This document shows positions 1 through 7,110 of a stretch of 9,097 nt of DNA, in pieces. Made by a program: the position numbers and the translations under genes. Below the pieces are notes generated by a model that was not told the origin of the DNA, ran no database searches, and was given only the letters and a program-made list of their open reading frames with translations. Within the stretch, counting starts at the first letter, position 1; each line of letters begins with the position of its first letter. Source of the DNA: Chryseobacterium gleum (lineage in GTDB: Bacteria > Bacteroidota > Bacteroidia > Flavobacteriales_D > Crocinitomicaceae); the NCBI GenBank assembly GCA_945877005.1, contig CAMCQL010000065.1, forward strand, positions 1 to 9,097, written 5' to 3'.

Positions 1-750
1 TGGTAGTATAAATGGATAGGTACTATCATTGACAATTTGATGGCAAATGATTCGATCAAGATTTGATTGATCTCCAAAGAAAAATGAGCGATTGGTGTTT
101 TCAGAAAATATTTTTGTAGTGATGAAATAATCACCCTTATCTGTAAGTAATCGTTTGTCTATAAATGCAATTTCTTTCGAGTAAGGTACTGTGTAGTTTC
201 CGTTCAAAACTGGGGTAAGATCTTTTTTGAATATTTTATACCCTAGATGTTCGTTGGTATTGGTTTGTCCTGGTAAATTGTATTCTGCACAGAAAAAGTC
301 TTTGTTTTCAGAAAATAACACTTTGAAATCACCTTTGTTCCCCCATGTTTTGGGTAAAGTATAGGAAAGTAATTCTACAGCAGGACCAAGTGGTACACAC
401 ATTTTAGAGTATTTTTGAAGAAATAAGATGTTCTTCCCCTGTGAATAATAGGAAAGGAATACAACAGGTGTTTCGTTTAATACATCAATATGAACAATTT
501 TAGCACGTTGATTACCAATAGAAGTTAAGATTTTACCTTCAGAAATTGGTGTCAATTGTGAATAATAACGAATTCTATCTGAAGAAAAAACAAACGTTTT
601 TTTAAAATTAACACTAATAAAGTCTTCTTTATTTAATGCAAGAATGGAATAGGTTTTCCCTTTTGAAGGTTGAATCTCTCCCCATTCTATAGCACCTTGT
701 CCAAAAATAAATTGCTGGAATAATAATAAGAAAAGGTGCCATTTTTTCAT
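1..750 (-). CDS. Secreted protein of unknown function (N-terminal 250 residues, runs off left edge)
   Basis: An open frame without stops runs from an ATG at 750 to base 1, exactly 250 codons, so the C-terminus lies outside the window. It begins with a short basic start (MKKWH) and a hydrophobic stretch (about residues 6-16), then a FGQ/G border near residues 17-19, typical of a Sec signal peptide in Flavobacteriales; the product is probably exported. The rest is rich in beta-forming and aromatic residues, with repeated patterns such as FKVLFSENKDFFCAEYNLPG (about residues 124-143) and YKIFKKDLTPVLNG (171-184), suggesting a beta-propeller-like or repeat-built fold, although no named domain is recognised. 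The start lies 11 bases after the purB stop on the same strand, so the two are probably co-transcribed. The frame and secretion signal are clear; the function is unknown. Confidence 0.8.
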   Translation of the reverse strand, partial: MKKWHLFLLLFQQFIFGQGAIEWGEIQPSKGKTYSILALNKEDFISVNFKKTFVFSSDRIRYYSQLTPISEGKILTSIGNQRAKIVHIDVLNETPVVFLSYYSQGKNILFLQKYSKMCVPLGPAVELLSYTLPKTWGNKGDFKVLFSENKDFFCAEYNLPGQTNTNEHLGYKIFKKDLTPVLNGNYTVPYSKEIAFIDKRLLTDKGDYFITTKIFSENTNRSFFFGDQSNLDRIICHQIVNDSTYPFILP

Positions 751-761
751 GGATGAATCTG

Positions 762-2117
762 TTAATTTGGTAAGTAGACACCTGTGTAATTGCTAGGTGT
801 GATTTGTTTTAATTCGAGTTTTAAATTGTCATTTATTGATAGCGTATCAATAAAAGCATGTACGCTTTCTTGGGTGGTCGCTTCGTTTTTTCGTGTTAGA
901 CCTTTTAATGCTTCGTAAGGTTTTGGAAACCCTTCTCTTCTTAAAATAGTTTGTATCGCTTCAGCAACTACGGCCCAATTATTTTCCAAATCCTGATTAA
1001 ATGCTGACACATTTAATAATAATTTGTCTAATCCTGTTTTAGTTGATTTTAAAGCGATTAACATGTGAGATAACGGTGTTCCTATTGTGCGTAATACAGT
1101 AGAATCAGTTAGGTCGCGTTGTAATCTAGATACAGGAAGTTTTGCAGATAAATGTTCAAAAAGTGCATTTGCAACCCCGATATTACCTTCTGAATTTTCG
1201 AAATCAATAGGGTTGACTTTATGAGGCATTGCAGAAGAACCAATTTCTCCTTCTTTGAGTTTTTGTTTGAAATAATCCATAGAAACATACATCCAGAAAT
1301 CTCTGTTTAAATCAAGGATGATTGTATTGATTCTCTTTAATGCGTCAAATAATGCAGCGAGATTGTCGTAATGTTCTATTTGAGTGGTTGTTTGGCTTCT
1401 GTCTAGTCCTAAAGTGTTGTTTACGAAATTATTAGCAAATTCAATCCAGTTGGTAGTAGGGTATGCAACGTGATGTGCATTAAAGTTACCGGTAGCACCA
1501 CCAAATTTCGCGGAAAAAGGAATGTTTTTTGCTTGCAATAATTGTATTTGTAAACGTTCACTAAAGACATAAATTTCTTTGCCTAATCGAGTTGGAGAGG
1601 CTGGTTGTCCGTGAGTTCTTGCAAGCATCGGTATGTCTCTCCATTCTTTTGCAAGTTGATTTAGTTGTTGGATTAATTGTTCAACCCCAGGGAATATTAC
1701 TTCATTTAAGGCATCTTTTAGGGAAAGTGGAATACTTGTGTTATTGATGTCTTGAGAAGTTAATCCGAAGTGAATGAATTCTAAATGAGTCGTCAATCCA
1801 GCTTCCGTTAATTTATGTTTTATGAAATATTCTACTGCTTTTACATCGTGGTTAGTAGTCTTTTCACATTCTTTGATCCATTGTGCATCATTTTCATTGA
1901 AAGAGGTATAAATAGATCTAAGAAATCCGTGTTTCTCTTTGGGGAAATCAGAAATGGGATGGATCCCTAGCTCACAAAGCGCAATGAAGTATTCAATTTC
2001 AACATGTACTCTATATTTTATAAGTCCAAATTCAGAGAAGTAACGAGCAAGTATTTCCGTTTTATTTCTATACCTTCCATCGATTGATGAAATGGCTGTT
2101 AATGCGTTTAATTCCAT
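762..2117 (-). CDS. purB: Adenylosuccinate lyase
   Basis: PurB catalyses two fumarate-releasing steps of purine synthesis in the cytosol: SAICAR to AICAR, and adenylosuccinate to AMP. It acts as a homotetramer of the fumarase/aspartase superfamily. The 451-residue length is close to the usual 430-460. The N-terminal SIDGRY motif (residues 11-16), TNHDVKAVEYF (88-98), HFGLTSQDINN (116-126), the catalytic-acid region ARTHGQPAS (166-174) and the superfamily signature GSSAMPHKVNP (293-303), with the catalytic serine in its flexible loop, are all present. The arrangement resembles E. coli PurB (H-D motif, H171, S295) rather than the shorter Bacillus type. No damage is seen. A consensus -7 promoter element lies 22 bases upstream, and a secreted-protein gene follows on the same strand. 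Confidence 0.97.
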   Translation of the reverse strand: MELNALTAISSIDGRYRNKTEILARYFSEFGLIKYRVHVEIEYFIALCELGIHPISDFPKEKHGFLRSIYTSFNENDAQWIKECEKTTNHDVKAVEYFIKHKLTEAGLTTHLEFIHFGLTSQDINNTSIPLSLKDALNEVIFPGVEQLIQQLNQLAKEWRDIPMLARTHGQPASPTRLGKEIYVFSERLQIQLLQAKNIPFSAKFGGATGNFNAHHVAYPTTNWIEFANNFVNNTLGLDRSQTTTQIEHYDNLAALFDALKRINTIILDLNRDFWMYVSMDYFKQKLKEGEIGSSAMPHKVNPIDFENSEGNIGVANALFEHLSAKLPVSRLQRDLTDSTVLRTIGTPLSHMLIALKSTKTGLDKLLLNVSAFNQDLENNWAVVAEAIQTILRREGFPKPYEALKGLTRKNEATTQESVHAFIDTLSINDNLKLELKQITPSNYTGVYLPN

Positions 2118-2309
2118 TGGGAGTTATTTAGTTCTATGCAAATATAGAAACAACCTTTAGATACTTTTTTGTTTTTTTCGGGTTTTGTTATTTATTTGAG
2201 GATATTAGCATTTGATTGTTGGTTATTTTAACCCACAAAATTAAAATCCAACTTAGAATTCTATATTTTTACATTCTTATTGTTGTTTTAAAGATATAAT
2301 TTAATTGTA
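2118..2309. other. Divergent intergenic region between purB and the TPR/PD40 gene
   Basis: This 192-base AT-rich spacer must hold the promoters of both divergent genes. The purB -7 element is good. For the plus-strand gene the best candidate is TATATTTT at 2262-2269, 7 of 8 positions of TAnnTTTG, about 40 bases before the start; no matching -33 element is seen. No RNA gene or clear operator is recognised. Confidence 0.4.
2139..2146 (-). promoter_or_regulatory. Putative -7 promoter element of purB (TATATTTG)
   Basis: On the minus strand TATATTTG matches the Bacteroidota primary-sigma -7 consensus TAnnTTTG exactly and is followed by CA. It sits 22 bases upstream of the purB start, predicting a leader of only about 15 bases. 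No convincing TTG/TTTG -33 element is found at the usual spacing. Confidence 0.5.
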
Positions 2310-3683
2310 ATGAAATTAGTCCCACTACTTATTGCCGTTTTATCGTACACTCAGTTTTCGATTGCTGCATACAATGTATGTCCTCCAGATACGACTTCTT
2401 CTATTTTGGATAGAACAACAAGTTTGTTTCTGTTGGAAGAAGCAAAGCAATACTTTTCAGAAGGCAAGTTAAAAGATGCAATGATTCGTTTTAAATCGAT
2501 CGAATCCAAAGATCCAGAATCTTGGAAGGCTTCTTTTTGGGTGGCAAATTGCTACTATAAATGGAATAATTTTTCAGAAGGACTTAGGTACGCAATTAAA
2601 GCAAAAAAGAAATCACAAGATGTTGAACCTGAATTGGAAGAGTTGTTAGGTCGCTCTTACCATCATAATGGGAAATTGGATTCAGCGCTTTATTATTACA
2701 ATACTGCACTTTCACATTTTTCTAAATCAAGAGCTTTGGAGCTTAATTTAGCACACAAGATTGAAGAATGTAAATTTGCCCTAGAACAGTTAGCTTCTGA
2801 TAAAAAGTCATTGAGAAAATTACTTCCCTCTGTAATAAATACGGAATTTGACGAGTATGCTCCAATTTTAACCAAGGGAGGAAAGGAAATTTATTTTGCT
2901 GCAAGACATGAAAATACTACAGGAGGATTAAAAAACCCTGACGACGAGCATTTTTTTGAGGATATTTACAAAGCAAGATGGGAGCCGACTTATCAGACCT
3001 GGGACAGTGTCACGAATAAAATTGATAAAATTAACACCAAAGGTTTCGAAGCGATTACTTATATTGATTCTACAGGAACTAAGGCGCTTCTAACAGTTAA
3101 TAATACTGCGGTTGATAATGTTTCTCATCCTACATCAGGTTCTGATATTTTTGAAATGGAACTTAAGTCTGGGAAATGGTCTAAACCAAAATATATCAAA
3201 AATGAAACAATCAATACATCTTTCTTCGATGGTTCTGCGACAATGTCTGCGGATGGGAATACAATGGTGTTTGTATCTGATAGAAATGGAGAAAAGTCTT
3301 CCACGGATTTATTTATTGTTAAAAAAGTGGGTAAAAAATGGGGAGAGGCAGTCGCGTTGCCAGAATATATAAATACTAATTTTAGAGAAACAACACCTAG
3401 TTTAAGTCCTGATGGGAAATTGTTGTTTTTTAGTTCAGACGGTTTGTTAGGTATGGGTGGGTATGATGTGTATGTTGTTGAATTATTAGATGGTAAATGG
3501 TCTAAGCCAATTAATCTTGGTGGCCAGTTTAATACGGTGAATGACGACACTCATTTTCAATGGTATCCAACATTGTCAAAAGTTGTAATGGCAGGGGTAA
3601 CAGTGGATGAAGGTCAGTCGAATTACAATATTTATGAAGTAGAAATGAGGGATGTCATAATTCCTGGGGTTACTCAAAAGTAA
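2310..3683 (+). CDS. Secreted TPR plus PD40 (WD40-like beta-propeller) protein
   Basis: This 457-residue protein starts with a signal peptide (hydrophobic residues about 3-20, likely cleavage near SIAA/Y). TPR-like helices follow at roughly 40-160: LLEEAKQYFSEGKLKDAMIR, ASFWVANCYYKWNNFSEGLR and ELLGRSYHHNGKLDSALYYY resemble successive TPR units. Residues about 180-446 carry PD40-type propeller strands: DEYAPILTKGGKEIYFAAR, GSATMSADGNTMVFVSDRN (308-326) and TPSLSPDGKLLFFSSDG (362-378), each ending in an acidic D-[ILV]-[YF] strand. In Bacteroidota such TPR-PD40 modules commonly belong to longer proteins with a C-terminal OmpA peptidoglycan-binding domain. Here the protein ends after the propeller, so it is probably a soluble periplasmic or outer-membrane-associated scaffold. 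No catalytic residues are evident and the exact role is unknown. It is divergent from purB and convergent with the M42 peptidase. Confidence 0.9.
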   Translation: MKLVPLLIAVLSYTQFSIAAYNVCPPDTTSSILDRTTSLFLLEEAKQYFSEGKLKDAMIRFKSIESKDPESWKASFWVANCYYKWNNFSEGLRYAIKAKKKSQDVEPELEELLGRSYHHNGKLDSALYYYNTALSHFSKSRALELNLAHKIEECKFALEQLASDKKSLRKLLPSVINTEFDEYAPILTKGGKEIYFAARHENTTGGLKNPDDEHFFEDIYKARWEPTYQTWDSVTNKIDKINTKGFEAITYIDSTGTKALLTVNNTAVDNVSHPTSGSDIFEMELKSGKWSKPKYIKNETINTSFFDGSATMSADGNTMVFVSDRNGEKSSTDLFIVKKVGKKWGEAVALPEYINTNFRETTPSLSPDGKLLFFSSDGLLGMGGYDVYVVELLDGKWSKPINLGGQFNTVNDDTHFQWYPTLSKVVMAGVTVDEGQSNYNIYEVEMRDVIIPGVTQK

Positions 3684-3707
3684 AAAGACTCATAAGAAAC
3701 ATTAAGA

Positions 3708-3836
3708 CTATTGCAAACCCCCTAACTCATCGTTGATCAAAAATTTAACAGCCTCATTTACAATAGTAATTCTGACAGCCATCAGAACCGGTGTTAAATT
3801 TTTAATCCTCCTAGATGTATAGCTTTTACAAAGGTC
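3708..3836 (-). other. Possible small or remnant coding frame downstream of the M42 peptidase
   Basis: On the minus strand the peptidase ends with tandem stops TAA TAA. The same frame then stays open for 42 codons to a TAG at 3708-3710. It contains one ATG (3780-3782), giving a 24-residue peptide beginning MAVRITIVNEA, which looks like ordinary protein rather than random AT-rich translation. An AGGAGG (minus strand of 3807-3812) lies too far from this ATG (24 bases) to be its ribosome site. The frame overlaps the inverted repeat. It may be a small protein, the degraded C-terminus of a lost gene, a piece of a dispersed repeat, or chance. No function is assigned. Confidence 0.25.
3739..3803. 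repeat. 12-bp perfect inverted repeat with 41-base loop
   Basis: The arm AAAAATTTAACA (3739-3750) is exactly complementary to TGTTAAATTTTT (3792-3803). Inside the loop a second perfect hairpin, TTCTGA (3770-3775) with TCAGAA (3782-3787), closes a 6-base loop. The pair ACTATTG (3707-3713) and CAATAGT (3761-3767) is also complementary, though it would compete with the larger stem. The element lies between two convergent genes, where a bidirectional terminator is expected, but the AT-only arms and long loop are not those of a classic intrinsic terminator. A structured transcript end or a remnant of a dispersed element are alternatives. Confidence 0.5.
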
Positions 3837-3839
3837 TTA

Positions 3840-4766
3840 TTATAGGTGTTTCATTAAATAACGGTATAGTTCTACCATGCACACAATGTCGTATTTAGCG
3901 ACAATTTCATTTGGCGTGTGAACATTATCTTCCGCTGCACCAATAAAGCACCAATCTATCAGTAAGTCGCTTTTTTGGAGGGTTGTGCCGTCGCTACCTC
4001 CAGCGGATTCTACTTCAAGTTGATAGTCTATCCCAGATTTATTTGCTAATTGAATGATTCTATTTAGAAAACTTTTTCTTGGTAGTCCGCTATCTCTTAA
4101 CGAAATTACGACCCCTTTTCCATGATGAACATGTTCTGTAATCCAAGTTATATCTGAAATGAGTGATTGTTTTATGAAGAAATTATTGTACAAATATGCA
4201 GCGCAAAACCCTACGGTATTTCCGCCATGTTCTTCATAGGTGCTAAATACGATAGCTCCGTTTTCTAACGTTTCTGCAACTTTTAGTGCGTTCCAAACTC
4301 CTAGTCGATTGTCTAGGTACGGGGATTGAATTGTAGATTCGGTGTCTCTAAAATCGGGTTTGAAAGTAAGGATTGTGCCACGATCAATTGTTCTTGGAAA
4401 AACACACTTTAGTTGAGGCGTGTTCGAATCTGGTTGTTCAATTACAAGAAGTTCTGTTTCTATTTCCCCAGATGAATCTTTGCCAACAAGTTGAAAACCG
4501 TCTTCCAATACAGGGCCTCCAATTTTAACGAGTTGATTGTCGTATGAAACACTGAATCCAATGGTATCTATATGTGCATAAATCGCTGTCCGTGGTTTTC
4601 CGAACACTAGAATAAATGTGTCTTGAAATTCATCTCCATCAATAATTTGAGGTATTTGTTTCCAGCTATGTTGTGTTTTTTCAATGTAATTTAAGAGTTC
4701 TTTTTTTATGTTAGATTCGTCGCTTGATGCGCCAGAAATGGAAATAAGATCTTGGAGAAATTGCAT
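3840..4766 (-). CDS. M42-family (FrvX/TET-like) zinc aminopeptidase
   Basis: M42 enzymes are cytosolic co-catalytic metallo-aminopeptidases that trim peptides, often as large tetrahedral dodecamers. The full ligand set can be traced: AHIDTIGF with H65 and D67, bridging-metal aspartate D152 in YLDNRLG (150-156), general base and ligand E178-E179 in TYEEHGG, D205 in LISDITW, and H283 in NVHTPNE. GGSDGT (256-261) resembles the usual GGTDA motif. Residues about 80-140 correspond to the inserted lid domain. At 308 residues it is somewhat shorter than the typical 340-360, mainly because loops are short; no ligand is missing. The start lies 10 bases after the yigZ stop on the same strand, indicating an operon. 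The family is secure, but an M20/M28-type relative annotated loosely as a peptidase is possible; substrate preference cannot be read from the sequence. Confidence 0.88.
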   Translation of the reverse strand: MQFLQDLISISGASSDESNIKKELLNYIEKTQHSWKQIPQIIDGDEFQDTFILVFGKPRTAIYAHIDTIGFSVSYDNQLVKIGGPVLEDGFQLVGKDSSGEIETELLVIEQPDSNTPQLKCVFPRTIDRGTILTFKPDFRDTESTIQSPYLDNRLGVWNALKVAETLENGAIVFSTYEEHGGNTVGFCAAYLYNNFFIKQSLISDITWITEHVHHGKGVVISLRDSGLPRKSFLNRIIQLANKSGIDYQLEVESAGGSDGTTLQKSDLLIDWCFIGAAEDNVHTPNEIVAKYDIVCMVELYRYLMKHL

Positions 4767-4776
4767 ATTTATTGGG

Positions 4777-5379
4777 TTAAGATGGTTCGGTGAGGTGTTT
4801 TTTTAGTTGGTGCATTAATATCGAAGCGATGTGGTGTTCAATTTCGAATCGAAGTTGATTCTTGTTCATATCGCTTTGATCGATGGAAATTATTTTTGCG
4901 TCATTCGTTTTTAGGTACCGCATTATTGGTTGTAGCTGAAGGTGTGAAAATTGAATTTCGTGTGTCGATTTTAAAACTTCAGTTGTGATTTTATTTGCGA
5001 GAATGGCTTCTTTAGCGACTGTTTTGTAAGCTGTTACTAGTCCTCCAACGCCAAGTTTTGTCCCGCCAAAATAACGCACTACAGCAATTAAAACATTTGT
5101 GATGTTAAAGGAATTTATTTGACCAAGTATAGGTGTGCCAGCGCTATTGTTTGGTTCGCCATCGTCGTTCGCTCTCGTTTTAACATGTGTAACACCAATT
5201 TTATAAGCGTAACATATATGACGGGCTTGGGGGTGGTCCTTTTTTATAATGAGAAGTTCTTTTTTTAGTGCGCCTTCGTCTTCAAATGGCATGCAATAGG
5301 CAATGAATTTAGATCCTTTTTCTTTGAATTGGCCTTGGGTGCTTATTGAAATGGTTTTGAATTCAATTTTTGCTTCCAC
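4777..5379 (-). CDS. yigZ: YigZ/IMPACT family protein (UPF0029)
   Basis: The 200-residue length fits the family (about 200-210). The N-terminal IMPACT/UPF0029 domain shows the hallmarks GSKFIAY (22-28), ARHICYAYKIG (52-62), NDDGEPNNSAGTPIL (71-85) and VVRYFGGTKLGVGGLVTAYK (100-119). A short C-terminal ferredoxin-like domain follows (about 135-200). In eukaryotes IMPACT modulates GCN2; the bacterial protein has a ribosome/nucleic-acid-binding-like fold, but its role is not firmly established. The start is GTG at 5377-5379: an in-frame TAA lies two codons upstream and the next methionine is residue 30, inside the conserved domain, so no other start fits. It sits 76 bases after dnaA, with no -7-like element in the gap, and 10 bases before the peptidase, so all three are likely one transcript. 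Confidence 0.93.
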   Translation of the reverse strand: MEAKIEFKTISISTQGQFKEKGSKFIAYCMPFEDEGALKKELLIIKKDHPQARHICYAYKIGVTHVKTRANDDGEPNNSAGTPILGQINSFNITNVLIAVVRYFGGTKLGVGGLVTAYKTVAKEAILANKITTEVLKSTHEIQFSHLQLQPIMRYLKTNDAKIISIDQSDMNKNQLRFEIEHHIASILMHQLKKHLTEPS

Positions 5380-5455
5380 TTTTTATATTAGTTTCAATTT
5401 TTGATGTTGACTCTCAAGTGAAAGAAGAGATCGGGTTAATTATTGAGGTTTAAGT

Positions 5456-6886
5456 TTAATGGATAGATAATTTCTTATCTAAATCATCTAAGTAAGACTT
5501 GAATTGTTTGTCTGTTTCTGAAAGATTAAGGACTGTTCTACATGCGTGTAATACTGTTGCGTGGTCTTTGCCCCCACAATTTGCGCCAATACTTGCAAGT
5601 GAAGCTTTTGTTAGTTTTTTGGAGAAAAACATAGATATTTGTCTTGCTTGAACGACTTCTCGTTTTCTTGTTTTAGATTTTAATATTTCCATAGGGAGAT
5701 TAAAATAATCGCAAACTACTTTTTGAATATAGTCAATTGATATTTCCCTAGATGTGCTTTTGACAAACTTGTCGATCATTTGTTTTGCAAGGTCCAATGT
5801 GATCGCTTTTTTATTCAAAGAGGCTTGAGCAAGTAGTGATGTCCAAGCACCTTCCATTTCACGGATGTTTGTGTTGATGCTGTAGGCTAAGTATTCAACT
5901 ACTTCGTTAGGAAGTTCAATGCCGTTTCCGTACATTTTTTGTTGTAAAATTGCAATTCTCGTTTCCAGGTCTGGTGCAGTTAAGTCTGCCGACAATCCCC
6001 ATTTAAAGCGAGATAATAGACGTTGCTCCATGTCTTGCATTTCAACAGGCGGTTTGTCTGATGTTAAAATGATTTGTTTTCCATTTTGATGAAGGTGGTT
6101 AAATACAGAAAAGAAAACATCCATAGTTTTTGCTTTTCCTGCAAAAAACTGGACATCATCAATGATTAGTACGTCTACCATCTGATAAAAGTGAATGAAA
6201 TCATTCACGGTATTTTGCCTCAACGCGTCTATGAATTGATGTGCGAATTTTTCTGACCCAACATACAATACTGTTTTATTTGGAAATTTTTCTTTAATAT
6301 TTATTCCAATTGCATGAGCAAGATGTGTTTTTCCTAGTCCGACCCCCCCGTACAAAAGTAACGGGTTGAATGCTGTTCCGCCAGGTTTATTTGCTACGGC
6401 ATACCCTGCAGATCTCGCTAAACGGTTACAGTCGCCCTCTACAAAGTTCTCAAAAGTGTAGGTGAGATTTAAATTTGAATCAACATTTACTTTCTTTAAT
6501 CCAGGTATAATGAAGGGATTGCGAATTTGAGTTTCATTGGAGGATAAAGGAGCGTTTATTGGAGCGTTTTTTACTGAAGAGGAGTTAGATGCAGGTAGTT
6601 TTACTGTGTAAGGATTAGCGTTTTTGGTATTATTTTCCATAACAATACTGTATTCCAATCTTCCTTCTGTCCCGATTACTTTACGTATCACTTTTTTTAA
6701 TAAAACTATATAGTGTTCTTCCAGCCATTCGTAAAAAAAATGAGAAGGGACTTGAATAGTTAATATATTATTCTCTTGTTTAACTGGTACAATAGGGTTG
6801 AACCAAGTATTGTATGAGTTTAAAGGTATGTTGTCTTTGATAACTTTTAAACATTCATTCCAAGTAGCAACGTGAGTATCGTCCAT
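5456..6886 (-). CDS. dnaA: Chromosomal replication initiator protein DnaA
   Basis: DnaA binds DnaA boxes at oriC, melts the duplex in its ATP form and loads the replicative helicase. The 476-residue protein has all four domains: domain I (about 1-85, with WNECLKVIK and SYNTWFNPIVPV), a low-complexity linker rich in N, S and P (about 86-135), and the AAA+ core beginning at NLTYTFENFVEGDCN. The core carries Walker A GGVGLGKT (180-187), Walker B VLIIDD (239-244), the box VII arginine in LLSRF (R293) and sensor II R342 in NIREMEG. The C-terminal helix-turn-helix has the signature GGKDHATVLHACR (438-450); a lysine replaces the arginine of E. coli GRDHTTVLHAC, a mild change that I believe is common in Flavobacteriales. 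It leads a probable operon with yigZ and the M42 peptidase. dnaN, the frequent neighbour elsewhere, is absent here. Confidence 0.98.
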   Translation of the reverse strand: MDDTHVATWNECLKVIKDNIPLNSYNTWFNPIVPVKQENNILTIQVPSHFFYEWLEEHYIVLLKKVIRKVIGTEGRLEYSIVMENNTKNANPYTVKLPASNSSSVKNAPINAPLSSNETQIRNPFIIPGLKKVNVDSNLNLTYTFENFVEGDCNRLARSAGYAVANKPGGTAFNPLLLYGGVGLGKTHLAHAIGINIKEKFPNKTVLYVGSEKFAHQFIDALRQNTVNDFIHFYQMVDVLIIDDVQFFAGKAKTMDVFFSVFNHLHQNGKQIILTSDKPPVEMQDMEQRLLSRFKWGLSADLTAPDLETRIAILQQKMYGNGIELPNEVVEYLAYSINTNIREMEGAWTSLLAQASLNKKAITLDLAKQMIDKFVKSTSREISIDYIQKVVCDYFNLPMEILKSKTRKREVVQARQISMFFSKKLTKASLASIGANCGGKDHATVLHACRTVLNLSETDKQFKSYLDDLDKKLSIH

Positions 6887-7110
6887 CGAAGGTTGGTTAT
6901 TGAGTTATTAGCTTTTTGTGTTTAAAACTTTTAGTAAAGAGTAATACCTTGTTTTACAGTGTTTTCTGTATGGTTAAAACTTTACATTGCAAAGGTTGAT
7001 ATAATTTAGTTTAAAAAAAAATCTGAAGGGTATTGACTTTTAACTTTTTTTTGTTTATGAGTTTAGAAATTGCATAGTTTTGTTTCTAGTCTGAAGTACA
7101 GAACAATTTT
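6887..7110. other. Intergenic region upstream of dnaA (224 bases)
   Basis: AT-rich spacer between the DUF1003 stop and the dnaA start, both on the minus strand. It holds a likely dnaA promoter (6990-6997). In the dnaA leader a weak hairpin is possible: on the minus strand GTTTT (6976-6980) with AAAAC (6951-6955), enclosing an ACAG/CTGT stem, with an unpaired bulge. No cluster of DnaA boxes (TTATNCACA) is visible on either strand, so there is no evidence of oriC or of strong DnaA autoregulation here. Confidence 0.4.
6990..6997 (-). promoter_or_regulatory. Putative -7 promoter element of dnaA (AACCTTTG)
   Basis: AACCTTTG followed by CA on the minus strand matches 7 of 8 positions of TAnnTTTG (A for T at the first). 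It lies about 104 bases upstream of the dnaA start, implying a leader of roughly 95 bases. The surrounding 16 bases resemble those in front of the SSB cassette. No clear -33 element is seen. Confidence 0.4.

Noticed and set aside
438..449. Lysine instead of arginine in the DnaA signature GGKDHATVLHAC (residue positions within DnaA)
   Set aside because: A conservative change that I believe is usual in Flavobacteriales, not a sign of altered specificity.
3112..3372. 86-codon plus-strand open frame inside the TPR/PD40 gene
   Set aside because: Out-of-frame shadow of a well-supported gene; its translation has no family features.
3125..3550. 141-codon minus-strand open frame inside the TPR/PD40 gene
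   Set aside because: Antisense shadow of the PD40 propeller coding sequence, with no promoter or family signature.
3743..3799. Integron attC-like site: ATTTAAC (RYYYAAC) and GTTAAAT (GTTRRRY) 57 bases end to end
   Set aside because: The outer cores fit the consensus and the length is in range, but the interior lacks the complementary L boxes and long imperfect stem of real attC sites, no integrase or gene cassette is nearby, and an AT-rich palindrome easily meets these loose cores.
3739..3803. Classic rho-independent terminator between the convergent genes
   Set aside because: The stem has no GC-rich core and the loop is 41 bases; the T-run belongs to the AT-only arm itself. Kept as an inverted repeat only.
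3807..3812. AGGAGG on the minus strand as a Shine-Dalgarno site for the small frame starting at 3782
   Set aside because: It lies 24 bases from the ATG with no alternative start at proper distance, and Bacteroidota rarely use this signal.
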